From the NCBI GenBank assembly GCA_014529385.2, contig CM043942.1:24013991-24077990 (forward strand): a DNA stretch of 64,000 nucleotides, given 5' to 3'. The notes beneath the pieces were generated by a model that was not told the DNA's origin, ran no database searches, and worked only from the letters and a program-made list of their open reading frames with translations. The DNA is from Adiantum capillus-veneris. Its lineage: Eukaryota; Streptophyta; Polypodiopsida; Polypodiales; Pteridaceae. Position 1 is the first letter of the stretch. Every line of letters starts with the position of its first letter. The position numbers and the translations under genes were made by a program. This document shows positions 24,091-35,073 of the stretch, piece after piece.

Positions 24091-24908
24091 TCACAAGAGA
24101 TCCAGCATCGGTCGGTGGCGGATCTCATCAATCTCCTCCATGGTCAGTAGTCTGACCGGGCGTCGTGCATGTCGAGCCAAAGTGATCCGAATCCTCTGAT
24201 GCAGCCTCCGCCGATGTTGTGTAGTCCTCCGCAGTCGTGGGCGTCTGGATCTTCCCAGCTCAGTCACTCGGTCGATCAGTGTGCCTCTGGTGTGAGGCGA
24301 CGAGCTCTGCTGTGGTAGTAACTCCTCCGGGTGTCCAGTGGCAGCTCTAAAGAAATCTGTGATCTGTCTCTGGGACTCGCTAGCCTCTCCTCTCATCAGG
24401 CTCTCTCTGTGTCTGCGTAGCTCGAGCAAAAACAAACCCAAGCATCTCTGATCCTCATACTGCATGACTCTGGAGAATGGTCCAAAGCCCTCTCTGAACA
24501 AGCAATGGAAGCGGCCTCGTATCTCGTAGTAGACGGGGCAGTGGCATGTGTAGTGCAACTCTGTCTCAGACTCGATGTCACACAGGGGGCATGTCCTAGC
24601 CTCTGCTGGTACTCCGATGTATCTCCCAGTCTCGATCCGCAGCTGGTGTGAAGATGTACGTATCTGGCCGATAGCGCATCGTATCCCATGAGACAAGTTG
24701 GTGTCCATGTATCTGGGCCTCGTCACAAAACCATCAACCGTAAGCTGGAGGAGATGCTCTCTGTAGAAAGCCATCTTCGTGCCTAGCTCCTGTGCTGGTT
24801 GTATCCATGTCCTCCTGGTGTCTAGCTGAGTCAAGTCCTGGCGGATGAGCCCGATGATCTCGGACTGTGTAAGAGTCAGAGAGGGTGCATCCAGTGAGTA
24901 CGAGAGAG
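24091..24908 (-). pseudogene. LINE-B3 ORF2 C-terminal fragment
   Basis: About 270 residues remain open and align with the C-terminus of LINE-B2 and LINE-B4: a YSLDAPSLTLTQSEI start, RCAIGQIRTSSHQL, the finger CPLCDIESETELHYTCHC, and an Arg-rich tail (RPRLRRTTQHRRRLHQR). The open frame extends a further 20 codons upstream into unrelated sequence. The RT domain is missing through 5' truncation. Confidence 0.85.
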
Positions 24909-24909
24909 C

Positions 24910-25196
24910 ATTTGCAGCCAGCATGAAGTGCAGCAGGAAACGCGGGCCGTACGGGTTTTGACATGGCATTTGGTATGCTGGAGCTTTTCAACCAGTATTT
25001 GAGAGCATTGACTTTCTGAGCTTTTTGGGCACCGAATTTTCGTGTCAATGCTGTTTGGCACTAAAAATAAGTGTGATTATTAAGTTGCTTTTGGGATCAC
25101 TTTGGGATCCGTGTCCATATAAAAGAGAGGCCAGGGATGCCATTATAATAGATTGGCTTGGATTGTGGTTTTGTGACGACTCAGAGGAGAAAAGCG
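24910..25196 (+). repeat. LTR fragment (U3 side), split by E4
   Basis: GAGCTTTT and TGCTTTTGG motifs are followed by a TATA box (CCATATAAAAGAG near 25115), as in the U3 of the other gypsy LTRs here. Its apparent continuation, with ...AAAGAAATAGTGTATGGGGC and GGGGCCAATGCTTTTGG, is at 28448-28640 on the other side of E4. Boundaries are approximate. Confidence 0.5.
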
Positions 25197-25604
25197 TGTG
25201 AGGATTAGTGGTGCTAATCCTAGAATAAAGACTAAAAATTCATACTTAAGATTAAATTGAGACTCAAGAGACGAGAATACTTGTTGAAGTGATTTGACTG
25301 ATTGAATTGCATAAAAGGCCTCCTTTATATAGGAGATGAAAAGAGATATCAAGAGGTATGTCTGTTGACGAAGAGACATGACTCTAGACTAACAGTTACA
25401 TCCTTTGACAAATAGTTGTGACCAATCGTTGTAGAGACATGACCATCAAGGGTAAGGTGAAACCATTCGATGAAGAGATATAGCCGTTCTGCTAAGAGAT
25501 GCACCCTTTCGAGAATAGGGGTCTCCATTTTGGTCCATGTTTGTACGTGCAAGAGAATCAAGTGCAAGAAGGCAACATATGGATGAAGTGCCACAATCAT
25601 GACA
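25197..25604 (-). repeat. E4 3' LTR (408 bp)
   Basis: Aligns with 27698-28447 apart from the insertion in the latter. A TATA-like CTTTATATAGGAG lies near 25321 on the plus strand and pairs with its counterpart near 27823. Confidence 0.8.
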
Positions 25605-26434
25605 TTCCCTCCCATTTAAAATGAAACCCACAGGTAGTTGTAGAAACTCGTGGAGAAGGGAAATTATTTTTGTAGTGCTTTTGCATCCAAAGCTCTAACT
25701 GTTAAATCCCATGTCATGACATTAGTCTTGACACTAACTTTTTTGCCAAGCTGAAAACTGCTCATATCAGCAGCTTGTCTCATCTTTGTCGGAAGCATGA
25801 GTGCAACATTTGCAACTTCGAAAAATTCTTATTGAAGTAAGGGCTTGCAAGGAATTCTTTCATAGCTTCGAGTTGTGTATGAGAAAGCACTGAATCTTTA
25901 TCTACTTCAAGTGAAACGATTGGTTAATTGTCTCGAGTTTCTAGAATTAAAGATTGTGGCACCAAGCTTTCCTATTGAGAGGTGACTGCAAGTTGAAAGT
26001 CTGTAGACGATTCCATCGGATTCACAAACTTGTCTTCACTCAAGGGTTTTTTTACATTGAGAAGGAACAATCTTTGGTGGTATTTACATCTGTAAAGATT
26101 TATCACTTGGGAAAATGGTGTCGAAAAATTCAAATGTAGCGACTAAAGTCATGCTGCAGAGTGTGTAATTAGGTCATCCTTTGTACTTTTTGAGTTAAGG
26201 ACTTGAGTCTTCAAAGTTGAAGAAGAATCTTCATTCACCAGGGCATCTGGTATTTGTTAAGAGGCAAAGACTTTGTTTTGCAAGGGCGGTGATGAGGCGA
26301 CTTTTTCTACTTGGAATGCGGCCAAAGAAGGGGTTATGTGCTAGTGAATCTTTTGAATCTTCAATTGTTTCAATGAGTATTAAGGCTTCCAGTTGAGAAG
26401 GGGAAGGTTGAGGCAAGTGTGGTCTCTTAGACCT

Positions 26435-26938
26435 CTAAAGGATCCTCTTGCACCAGGAAAGAACTAGTAGATCTATAACGTTACCACCATCAAACAAGAA
26501 AGACTTAAATGTAGGGCATGGCTCACGGGGGGGGGGAACTTGTCCAGCGTCGTGGCGTTCACGACCAAGTACTTGACTGGGGTCTGAAATATGTGCCACT
26601 AAAATAAGGCCACCTAGAAAAGGTTGGAAATTTTTTAAGACGAGATCATGTGGAAGCTTCATGTTGCTGCTTTTGTTGTTGACGATTCCAATAAGGAGTA
26701 GATTGCTTAGAACTATAGCATTCCCAAGAATATTCATGCTGAGACTTTTGCTGCTGCTCATATGAAGGTACTTTGTGTCTAGTTGTCTTTTGAAAACCAT
26801 GCTTTGGGTGGAAAATGTTTTATTGAGAAACCCGTCGAAGCTTCGAGCTTTTGGTTGTTGATGGAACATGGCTTGAAATGGTTGGAATGCAGCTCGTTGC
26901 TGTGCAGTGTGTTGCTCCAAGGATTGGTTAATTGCCAA
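26435..26938 (-). CDS. E4 internal open frame, function unknown
   Basis: A 167-residue open frame starts MAINQSLEQHTAQQ. I do not recognise a domain. It is Gln-rich at the start and ends near KSFLFDGGNVIDLLVLSW, which loosely recalls the C-terminal ends of plant gypsy polyproteins (an FxEGGN-like phrase). It may be a remnant of a longer polyprotein; the remaining 1.5 kb inside E4 shows no coding signal I can support. Confidence 0.3.
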   Translation of the reverse strand: MAINQSLEQHTAQQRAAFQPFQAMFHQQPKARSFDGFLNKTFSTQSMVFKRQLDTKYLHMSSSKSLSMNILGNAIVLSNLLLIGIVNNKSSNMKLPHDLVLKNFQPFLGGLILVAHISDPSQVLGRERHDAGQVPPPREPCPTFKSFLFDGGNVIDLLVLSWCKRIL

Positions 26939-27697
26939 TAGAATCGAATTAACTTCTGGGAAATTGAGAACAAAAGATGTCGGAGAAGTATACTAGGGCT
27001 CCATCAACAATTGCTACAAGTTTGGAAATGTGTCCTGCTACAGTGCGACTAACAACACTGGGGCATTTGTACAGAGTCATCTTGATGTAAGGGGCAGCCA
27101 TGGCAGCGCGTACGCCGCAAGAGAGAGCAGTATGCATGTGAGGGCTGCTCACGAGCATGCAGAGAAACACCATGGGTGGCGAAGAAGTCCATGAGGGGGG
27201 TGCTAACGGGTGAACGTGTTCTCTTTTTGGCTGCAAATCGTACGTACGCTGGCTGGCAGATTTGGGGCTGGTTATATTTGTAATGGGTTTAATTCAAGTG
27301 GCCAATGTTGGCCAGCATCATGTGAAATGTGCAACAGGCACATACGATTAAAACGAGAGCGAGTGCAGAGAGAAGAGTTGTGATGCAGCAAGAGACACAT
27401 ACTTGCTCGCCGAGAGGCACACCAGCAGAAAGGGAGAGCAACCGGGGAGGGCCATTACGAACGTGTGCATGTGAGGGATTTTTCCATCATCCTCGCCATT
27501 TCGGCCGAGGTAAAAGATTGCGCTCCTGTCGGCCGTTGGGTGTGTGTGTGTATCCAGAACGGGGTGCGTGCGAAGGGTTACATCCACCTTTCTTCTTCTT
27601 CCATACAACTTTGGGAAGGGGAGAGATGAGAGTGTAGGAGCGAGGGTGAGAGGCTCACAACCTTTGGGTCTCGGGAATTTTTTTGCTTTGATATCAC

Positions 27698-28447
27698 TGT
27701 GAGGATTAGTGGTGCTGATCTTAGAATTAAGACTAAAACTTCATACTTGAGAATAAATTGAGACTCAAGAGACAAGAACACTAGTTGAATTGATTTGATT
27801 GATTGAATTGCATACATGGCCTCCTTTATATAGGAGATGAAAAGACACATATCATGAGGCATATTTGTTGACGAAGAGACTTGACTCTAGACTAAGAGTT
27901 ACATCCTTTGACCAATAGTTGTGACCAATCGTTGTAGAGACATGACCATTCGGTGTAAGTGTGCAACTATTTGATGAAAAGGTATAGCCGTTGGGCTAAG
28001 AGATGCACCGTTTTGAGGACAGGAGTCTTCATTCTGGTCGTATTTATCATCCTTCCCGTATCGTATGGTAAATACAATACGGTGTTAGTACTTAACGTAA
28101 TGGTTGTTACTTATATGCACTCATCAACACATACACATACATGCGTGTATGCATGTGTGTATATTAGGTTGTAGACCTATGTATGTATATATGTTTATAT
28201 GTATGTCAATGTGTATGCATGCATATTTATATGTATGCAACCATGCCTAAGTAGACATGTACATCTGTTTGTAATCATATTTTTCGTATTGGTAGTGATT
28301 ACCCATACTATACAATGCTTTTTTATTGTTTTTTGATACCGTATTTATTGTACCGATCCACCTTGATTCTAGTCCATGTCTATACATGCAACATAAACAA
28401 GTGCAAGAAGGTAACATATGGATGAAGTGTATGTCACAATCGTAACA
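27698..28447 (-). repeat. E4 5' LTR (750 bp) with internal insertion
   Basis: Matches the 408-bp LTR up to about 28037 and again from about 28366. The intervening 320-330 bp is absent from the sister LTR. Confidence 0.75.
28038..28366. mobile_element. Small AT-rich insertion in E4 LTR, possible MITE
   Basis: The insertion has TGTATG/CATGTA-rich interior and partly complementary ends: CCCGTATCGTATGGTAAATAC near the left, GATACCGTATTTATTGTACCG near the right. GGTC and AGTC flank it, which may be a short target duplication, but the ends are not sharp. Family unassigned. Confidence 0.4.
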
Positions 28448-28974
28448 AACTATCTCTTTGAAGTTGTAAATTTTGACTACGGTCCAATGGACTAAAGAAA
28501 TAGTGTATGGGGCACCTAGCTGAGGGGCCAATGCTTTTGGAAGGGGAACTCGACAACTCTATCTTGTGTGTAGTGTGTGGCGTTTGCTCTCTTTTAAGTT
28601 CAAGTGTTGCTGTTTTGATGCAGTGTGGCTTTTTCTAGAGTCTAGACATCATGGGGGGATTTTCCTAGATTTTGTTTGGTCTGCCACTCTTAGTATTTTT
28701 GTGCTAGCAACCACCATTAGAGTGTCAGGCTCTAGAAACCTGTGTTAGTTGTACATGCTAGAGCTACTTTGTACACCATGATGTGTGGGCATGCCATCAA
28801 GAGCTACAGGTTATTAAAAAAGTTGGAGATCGGCGACACCTCCTTGAAGAACTAGTCAAGCCATCTTACTCCAATGTTAGGTGCTGTGGAAGTGCTGATG
28901 GTGATAGGCGTTGAATGCCCATGCAAGGGAGGTATTGATCTGATGGTCGAAGGGTGAGCCAAGGGCTCACCTAT
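28448..28974. other. LTR fragment (R-U5 side) and unassigned sequence
   Basis: 28448-28640 resembles the R-U5 part of the gypsy LTRs (GGGGCCAATGCTTTTGG, then GAACTCGACAACTC) and is the likely continuation of 24910-25196. From 28640 to 28974 I see no gene or repeat family. Confidence 0.45.
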
Positions 28975-29679
28975 TGTCACGAATTGCTGACGTGTCAAGT
29001 CACGGGTTAGGGATCTTTGAGCCTAACCCTAACCGACCTGCAGATCCCGACAGAGGGGCCTAAACCCTAAGAGCAGAAGGAGCAGAAGAAGTTTTACAAA
29101 CTTGCAGATTCTTGCCGAGTGGCCCAATTTTTAAAGAAAGTTCCCACCAACTTACAAGACCCCGTTCAATGGGGCCCAAGTGCCTAGGGGCATTAAACAA
29201 ACAAATCAGGACCCACACATCCCAAGAAAGGCTTGGGCAACCCACAAATGAGGTGGTAGACCTGTACTACAACTTTCGCATACAGACACCCGCATTCGGC
29301 GTTGACTGCTGACGTGGCAATTGTATGGATTTCCGAATTTTACGTTGCAGCTTTTGGGTCAAATGCTTTTGGACCAGAAGCTTTTGGGGTTAATGCTTTT
29401 CATGGACCTAGGGCCTTTAAACATGTGCCATGGGCTCACTCTCTAACACGCTCCCACGTGGAGGTGCAGAGCATGAGGTACCAATCTGTATTGAGTTGAA
29501 GCAATATAAAGAAATACTGAAAGGGGCGCCAAGGTTTAGGGCCAGTGCTCTCTTGGGGTGGAACTCCGCCACTCCCAATCTTGTGTGTTGTGCATCTCTT
29601 TCAATTCGGTGTTATTTGAAATGCTAAAAGTTGTTCAGTTTGTTCTTTTTCCATTTGCACGTGGTGGCCTCCCATTACA
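28975..29679 (+). repeat. Solo gypsy LTR (705 bp) with exact TSD
   Basis: Begins TGTCACGAATTGCTGACGTG, ends CCCATTACA. CCTAT flanks it exactly (28970-28974 and 29680-29684). It is homologous to the E2 LTR in sense. Four GCTTTTG or close matches lie at about 29350-29400, AAACCCTAAG near 29052, and AAAGAAATACTGAAAGGGG near 29508. A full element was probably reduced by LTR-LTR recombination. Confidence 0.9.
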
Positions 29680-29704
29680 CCTATAAGTGGAGTTGAGCAG
29701 TAGC

Positions 29705-29830
29705 TAAAATGGGGCCAATGCTCTCTTGGGGTGGAACTCCGCCACTCCATGTCTCGGACTCGTGTCTCGTGTTTCTCACTTCAGTTCAATTAAGTTGTTT
29801 TGAAGTACTTAAAGTTTGTTCAGTCTGACA
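29705..29830 (+). repeat. LTR R-U5 fragment
   Basis: GGGGCCAATGCTCTCTTGGG and GGAACTCCGCCACTCC, ending GTTCAGTCTGACA, match the end of the preceding solo LTR. The upstream part is missing. Confidence 0.65.
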
Positions 29831-29962
29831 CTCATCTAAACGGGCTAAAACCTTCTCTACATCTTGCTCATTTTGTTTCCGAAATGTTGAGAAAATGAGA
29901 ATTTCATCAAGGAAAATGAACACACATATCCCAATCATGTCACCAAAACGACCAACCATGAT
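29831..29962 (-). pseudogene. Older gypsy reverse transcriptase, C-terminal piece
   Basis: Minus-strand FIFLDEILIFSTFRKQNEQDVEKVLARLDE is the gypsy catalytic block with D-E in place of D-D, followed by the usual EH.xHL-type helix. It continues at 34456 on the other side of E6. Confidence 0.75.
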
Positions 29963-31185
29963 GTTAGGTGCAACAAAATGAGTGTTTGAACTTTGCTCAA
30001 GATGAGTGCTCCGAACTGTCCTCAAGGTTCCTTTTACGTACGGAAGGGAGAGCCTTCCGTTCCTTTAGTGAGAGAGTGCAATGGACACAAACAAAGTGAA
30101 TGGACACTGTGAATGGAAGTGTATGAGACTGAGAGATAGAGAGAGAAGAGAATACGACACCAGAGACATTGTAAAACCCTCCTCTGAAGGCCCCAGTCTC
30201 TATGGCGAGAGCGATCTACTTATGATTGCACAAATCTCTACAATGCTTGGACTTGCCGACGATGTCAACGACGATGAGGACGACGAAACGAGACGGGCTG
30301 AAATCTAAAAATGCTAATGGCTGAAATCTGCAAATCTTTATCTGCTGAATTCTGACTCTATGTCGGTGACGATCTCGATGGCGACGATGCGAGACGACGT
30401 GCTGAAAACGTAGTTGCTGAAATCTGCGTTTTCCGGGCTGAAACTGTAAACCTTGCGGAAACTGACCGTGCGGCGAGGAACTGCTGCGGGAAGGTGAGAT
30501 CTGCGAGGTTCGGGACTTGATCTGCGGTGTCTAAGGGCTGAAAACTGAAAACGCTGATGGTTCTTGAGGTTCCGTCGCGGAGAATCTGCAAAACGCTAGG
30601 GTGTGATGCAGATGCAAAAACGCTAGGGCTGAAAATCTGTTGCTATCGCCGGTTGTCTTGCTAGGCAAAACGCTAGGATGATCTGCTGTTGCCAGGTCGC
30701 TTCAATGCAAAAACGCTGGACTTCTTGTACTGAAAACGCTAGGTACTGGATGCAGAAAACGCTAGGTCTCTTGGAGGGTTCTGCTGAGAAGGTGCCTGTT
30801 GAGCGTGTGCTCTTGCTGCCTCTTCTGCCAGAAAGTGCTAACTTTGGTTTGCTTATATACAAACTTAGCAAAATTGCCCTACCTGCTTTCCAACAAAAGT
30901 CACTTAAAAATTATAAGTGAAAAATGTCAAAAATAGGGAAAATAGGCTAAATGCATTGGAAAATTCCCCTGAAGGATTTTGATGGATTCTGATGGGAATG
31001 CTTATGATCATGTTGTGTGCAACCAGAGGATATGCATCTACCCTAAGTGTCTGGACATGCACTGTCTGCGAGCAGACACACAAAAGTGCCAGATCACTTC
31101 TAAATCTAGATTGATTGGACTGACTGAACCCTGATCATGCTGTAGCTTGTCCACGGACACATAGGGTTGGATGTGTCACGTGAGA
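29963..31185 (-). repeat. E6 3' LTR (1,223 bp)
   Basis: TGTTAGGTGCAAC start, CGTGAGA end (CGTGACA in the partner). It is dense in AAAACGCTAGG-type short repeats between about 30550 and 30790. The polypurine tract AAAAAGAGGGGA follows on the minus strand. Confidence 0.9.
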
Positions 31186-31196
31186 TCCCCTCTTTT

Positions 31197-31925
31197 TCAA
31201 AGTGAGGTACTGGTACCGAACTGTATGGCGTCAAGGGAGATCGCCAATAGCATTCGGAATCTTGGAATGGACTCTTCGCCGGCCCACTCTGATGTGTGGG
31301 TCGTGCGGTACTTGACCTTCATAAAGGTCTGCAACGCTTGCTTCTTTGGGCCGCGCCGAAAGCGACACAAAGTCTTCTGTATCTCCTTCAATGCTTCAAC
31401 TTTGTCTAGAGTCATGCTTCTTCCTTCTTCAAGAATCTCTATGGTAGAAAATTCCTGAAACCACTTCCAACACAAAAACATGAACATGCCTATTCCATGT
31501 AAAGTGACTGGAAAAAATCTGGTCTTCCTCAAAGACTGTGTATGCAAGATAGATGAACAAATAGACTGAGTGCCAAACCGTTCACCACACACATGCAAAC
31601 AATGAGATCGAATCTTGTCTTTCTGATCTAAATCAATCAATTGTGGCAAAACACAATGGAAATGCCTATGCTTGATTCTCAATCCTTCTTGTGCTCTTTT
31701 TGTAACTGTGTCATGCCAAGGAAGAGACATGGAATGTAAATTCCTTGAATGCAAGCATTTCTTCTTTTCATGAGTAATCCGCATATATCCGTGCTCATTC
31801 ATGAGTGAATCATGCTCAACGTACAATATGTCATGCCTAGGAAAAGGGATCACATAAAGACGCTTACTAAAATACAGGAAACGATCACGAATGAAACACT
31901 CGTACAATGCGTGCGTTTCAATCAT
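31197..31925 (-). CDS. E6 second open frame (242 aa), function unknown
   Basis: ATG at 31925 overlaps the stop of the upstream frame within ATGATTGA, so coupled reinitiation or a frameshift could express it. The protein is rich in His, Cys, Phe and Met (for example KKCLHSRNLHSMSLPWHD and KIRSHCLHVCGERFG). I recognise no domain. It ends just before the polypurine tract. Its openness between near-identical LTRs could reflect recent insertion rather than function. Confidence 0.45.
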   Translation of the reverse strand: MIETHALYECFIRDRFLYFSKRLYVIPFPRHDILYVEHDSLMNEHGYMRITHEKKKCLHSRNLHSMSLPWHDTVTKRAQEGLRIKHRHFHCVLPQLIDLDQKDKIRSHCLHVCGERFGTQSICSSILHTQSLRKTRFFPVTLHGIGMFMFLCWKWFQEFSTIEILEEGRSMTLDKVEALKEIQKTLCRFRRGPKKQALQTFMKVKYRTTHTSEWAGEESIPRFRMLLAISLDAIQFGTSTSL

Positions 31926-32526
31926 GCGAACACAATACTTCCTGTGAGGGTTCTTTGGACTTAGGCTCGAGAGCCAAGATCGGTTCTTCCTGAATGATCA
32001 AATCGTCTTGTGGGGGTTCTTTAGACCTCGACTCGAAAGCCAAGATCGGTTCTTCGTGATTGATCGAATCTACAACGAGGTTAGCTTCGCTAGAAAAAGC
32101 ATCAACTAACACATCATCCTTGTGAACAATCACATCATCTTCATGCAACTCATCATGCTTGTGAGAAATCACATCTTGATCATGCAAATCATCATGCTTG
32201 TGGGAAATCACATCTTGATCATGCAAATCATCATGCTCATCATTATCAGCCAAATCATCATGCAAATCATTGGCCTTCAAAGCATCATGCTCATCATTAT
32301 CATCCAATTCATCATGCTTATCATTGTCATCTAAATCATCATGCTTCTCATCATGTAAATCCTGTGTGTCTTGCTTTGGAGAAGTAGAGATTGAGAGAGT
32401 CTCCTTCTCTCGAATCTCTTGCATCTGTGCCTGAGCTTGAAAAAGGAGTCGCAAGAACTCTTTCATGTGTTGGTCGCTCTTTCCTTTGACGGCGGCTGCC
32501 ATTCTTTCTTGGTGTCTGCGTTCCAT
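31918..32526 (-). CDS. E6 first open frame (202 aa): charged, Asp/His repeat protein, possibly gag N-terminal part
   Basis: It begins MERRHQERMAAAVKGKSD with a predicted helix rich in Glu, Gln and Arg, then LRLLFQAQAQMQEIREKE. Residues about 55-135 are an acidic repeat built on HDDL, DDND and HDQDVISHKHD. Upstream in two other frames are MVITRSG near 32770, a start typical of plant gypsy gag proteins, and MFMERKLEREARHAERMVEMK near 32570-32620. This suggests a degraded gag N-terminus, with the capsid domain missing. Confidence 0.5.
   Translation of the reverse strand: MERRHQERMAAAVKGKSDQHMKEFLRLLFQAQAQMQEIREKETLSISTSPKQDTQDLHDEKHDDLDDNDKHDELDDNDEHDALKANDLHDDLADNDEHDDLHDQDVISHKHDDLHDQDVISHKHDELHEDDVIVHKDDVLVDAFSSEANLVVDSINHEEPILAFESRSKEPPQDDLIIQEEPILALEPKSKEPSQEVLCSHD
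32110..32350. repeat. Imperfect short tandem repeats (CATCATGCTTRT type)
   Basis: CATCATGC followed by TTGTGRGAAATCACATCTTGATC or TCATCATTATC recurs about ten times, including one exact 33-bp-scale duplication near 32155-32225. It encodes the Asp/His repeat in the E6 frame. Confidence 0.8.
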
Positions 32527-33206
32527 TTCTGCTTTTCAGTCTGTGTGTCTGCGTTTCATTTCTACCATTCTTTCTGCATGTCTTGCTTCGCGTTCTAACT
32601 TCCTTTCCATAAACATATGGTCTAAAGCCTCCATAGGAGTTAGTGCAATTCTTGACGTAGATGGAGAAGAGGGAGGGTCGAAAAACCTCTTGGTGGGAAA
32701 AATTCTTCTTCGCCTCTCTCATGCTCATCACTTCCAAGCGAAGTATCCATTCCGCTTCGAGTGATGACCATTTTGAAGTCGTGGGTTCTTGTGTTCTTGG
32801 GTTCTTGGGTTCTTGAGGGTCTTGGTTCTTGAGGTTCTTGAGGGTTTTCTTTCGCTTGCAATCTGTGTTTGAGAAGGATCTTCTCTTCACCCGAGTTCTA
32901 CTCTTTTCCGCGGGCGCACGCCTTGGCGGCCTTGCGCTCACACCAAGGTTGCTTTTTCCCACCTCACGTCGATTGGCTGGCCACTAAGTGCACGGTCCGC
33001 TCTCAATGAGTGAAAAGAGACACAAGGGGAGGTTGGACAAGCCCTTCTTTCCTGGGATTCTTGTCACTCTTCAAAAACACGATTAGGAATCGACATGCCC
33101 AAGTGAACTTGGGTTCGTGCGACCTCAACAAGCATAAAAAAAAATCTATGGTTCTTGTGGTTCTTTCCTTGAGTGATACAGAACACTGCCAAAGCTTTGA
33201 TACCAA

Positions 33207-34450
33207 TGTTAGGTGCAACAAAATGAGTGTTTGAACTTTGCTCAAGATGAGTGCTCCGAACTGTGCTCAAGGTTCCTTTTACTTATGGAAGGGAGAGCCT
33301 TCCATTCCTTTCATGAGATAGTGCAATGGACACAAACAAAGTGAATGGACAGTGTGAATGGAAGTGTATGAGATTGAGAGATAGACAGAGAAGAGAATAC
33401 GACACCAGAGACGTTGTAAAACCCTCCTCCGAAGGCCCCTCTCTGTGGCGAGAGCGGTCTACTTATGATTGCACAAATCTCTACAATGCTTGGACTTGCC
33501 GACGATGTCGACGACGATGAGGACCACGACGAGACGGGCTGAAATCTAAAAATGCTAATGGCTGAAATCTGCAAATCTTTATCTGCTGAATTCTGACTCT
33601 ATGTCGGTGACAATGTCGATGGCGACGATGCGACGACGACGCGCTGAAAACGCAGATGCTGAAATCTGCGTTTTCCGGGCTGAAACTGTAAACCTTGTGG
33701 AAACTAACCGTGCGGCGAGGAACTGTTGCGGGAAGGTGAGATCTGCGAGGTTCGGGACTTGATCTGCGGTGTCTAAGGGCTGAAAACTGAAAACGCTGAT
33801 GGTTCTTGAGGTTCCGTCGCGGAGAATCTGCAAAATGCTAGGGTGTGATGCAGATGCAAAAACGCTAGGGCTGAAAATCTGCTGCTGTCGCCGGTTGTCT
33901 TGCTAGGCAAAACGCTAGGCTGATTTGCTGTTGCCAGGTCGCTTCAATGCATAAACGCTGGACTTCTTCTGCTGAAAACGCTAGGTATTGGATGCAGAAA
34001 ACGCCTGGCTGGCTGCTCCAAAAATGCTAGGTCTCTTGGGGGGTTCTGTTGAGAAGGTGCCTGTTGAACGTGTGCTCCTGCTGCCTCTTCTGCCAGAAAG
34101 TGCTAACTTTGGTTTGCTTATATACAAACTTAGCAAAATTGCCCTGCCTACTTTCCAACAAAAGTCACTTAAAGATAATAAGTGAAAAATGTCAAAAATA
34201 GGGAAAATAGGCTAAATGCACTGGAAAATTCCCCTGAAGGATTTTGATGGATTCTGATGGAAATGCTTATGATCATGCTGTGTGCAACCAGAGGATATGC
34301 ATCTACCCTAAGTGTTTGGACATGCACGGTCTGCGAACAGACTCACAAAAGTGCTAGATCACTTCTAAATCTAGACTGACTGGACTGATTGAACCCTGAT
34401 CATGCTGTAGCTTGTCCACGGACACATAGGGTTGGATGTGTCACGTGACA
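33207..34450 (-). repeat. E6 5' LTR (1,244 bp)
   Basis: Nearly identical to 29963-31185, with scattered substitutions and a short extra piece near 34005-34025 (CTGGCTGGCTGCTCCAAAAA). Confidence 0.9.
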
Positions 34451-34455
34451 CATGA

Positions 34456-35040
34456 GACAATAAAAAATACCCACAGCTTGTGTTAATCTAAAAGGCATAA
34501 CAACATACTCCCATTGCCCTGGCCTAGTAACTTGTGAGAGCTGTATTTCACATTACACATATGCCAAATCATGTCGTGTGACCCACCAACCATTGAATGG
34601 TTTGCTATCGCGCCTATTTTAGGCCTGAACACCAACGAATGAAAATGAGAATACTTGACTGTTATCTTGTTGGGTGGCCTGTAATCTACACACATACAAG
34701 AAGACCCATCTTTCTTGCAAACAAACAAAATAGGAGCAGCAAATGGAGTTACATTAGGTTGTATGAATCCCTTGGCGACCATCTTAGTTAGTTGTCGCTT
34801 TAAATCCTCTTCTTGAGGTTTGTTCAAGTGGTAGAGAGCCTTGCTGATGGGCTATGCTCCTTCCATGAGTTCGATGCAATGATCCTTCAAACGCTCGGGA
34901 GGAAGAGTAGGCCGGAGATCATCTGACACGAAAAGATGCTCATACTTCTTAAACAAACTTAAGTTCTATTTTGTAGCCTTGAGGTCCTTAGCCATTGGAG
35001 TGACATACATAGCTTATGCTTAGTCTACACATGAGAGATT
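34456..35040 (-). pseudogene. Older gypsy reverse transcriptase, N-terminal piece
   Basis: 34827-34483 reads LKRQLTKMVAKGFIQPNVTPFAAPILFVCKKDGSS and CVDYRPPNKITVK, the first RT blocks, and then QGNG-type sequence leading into MPF-like residues. Upstream, to about 35000, is LRPTLPPERLKDHCIELMEGA, the usual pre-RT segment. The LKSGYHQI block is lost. It joins 29962 across E6. Confidence 0.8.
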
Positions 35041-35073
35041 TGTGGCAAAGACAAAATGCCTTGCTCCATGCGA

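Larger units (their letters stand above)
25197..28447 (-). mobile_element. E4: non-autonomous LTR retrotransposon
   Basis: Two similar LTRs, 25197-25604 (408 bp) and 27698-28447 (750 bp with an insertion), begin TGTGAGGATTAG and end CAATCRTRACA. On the minus strand AAATGGGAGGGAA precedes the 3' LTR as polypurine tract, and TGATATCAAAGCA follows the 5' LTR as a diverged primer site. No target duplication matches (AAGCG and AACTA). The 2.1-kb interior has no recognisable gag or pol. Confidence 0.75.
29963..34450 (-). mobile_element. E6: large non-autonomous LTR retrotransposon with exact TSD
   Basis: LTRs of 1,223 bp (29963-31185) and 1,244 bp (33207-34450) are nearly identical and flanked exactly by CATGA (29958-29962 and 34451-34455). 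It sits inside an older gypsy RT, which reads through when the element is removed. The minus-strand primer site TTGGTATCAAAGC is at 33206-33194. The 2.0-kb interior encodes no protease, polymerase or integrase, so it relies on a partner. Confidence 0.9.

Noticed and set aside
32122-32334. Plus-strand Ile/Met-rich frame
   Set aside because: Antisense of the Asp/His repeat in E6; low complexity.
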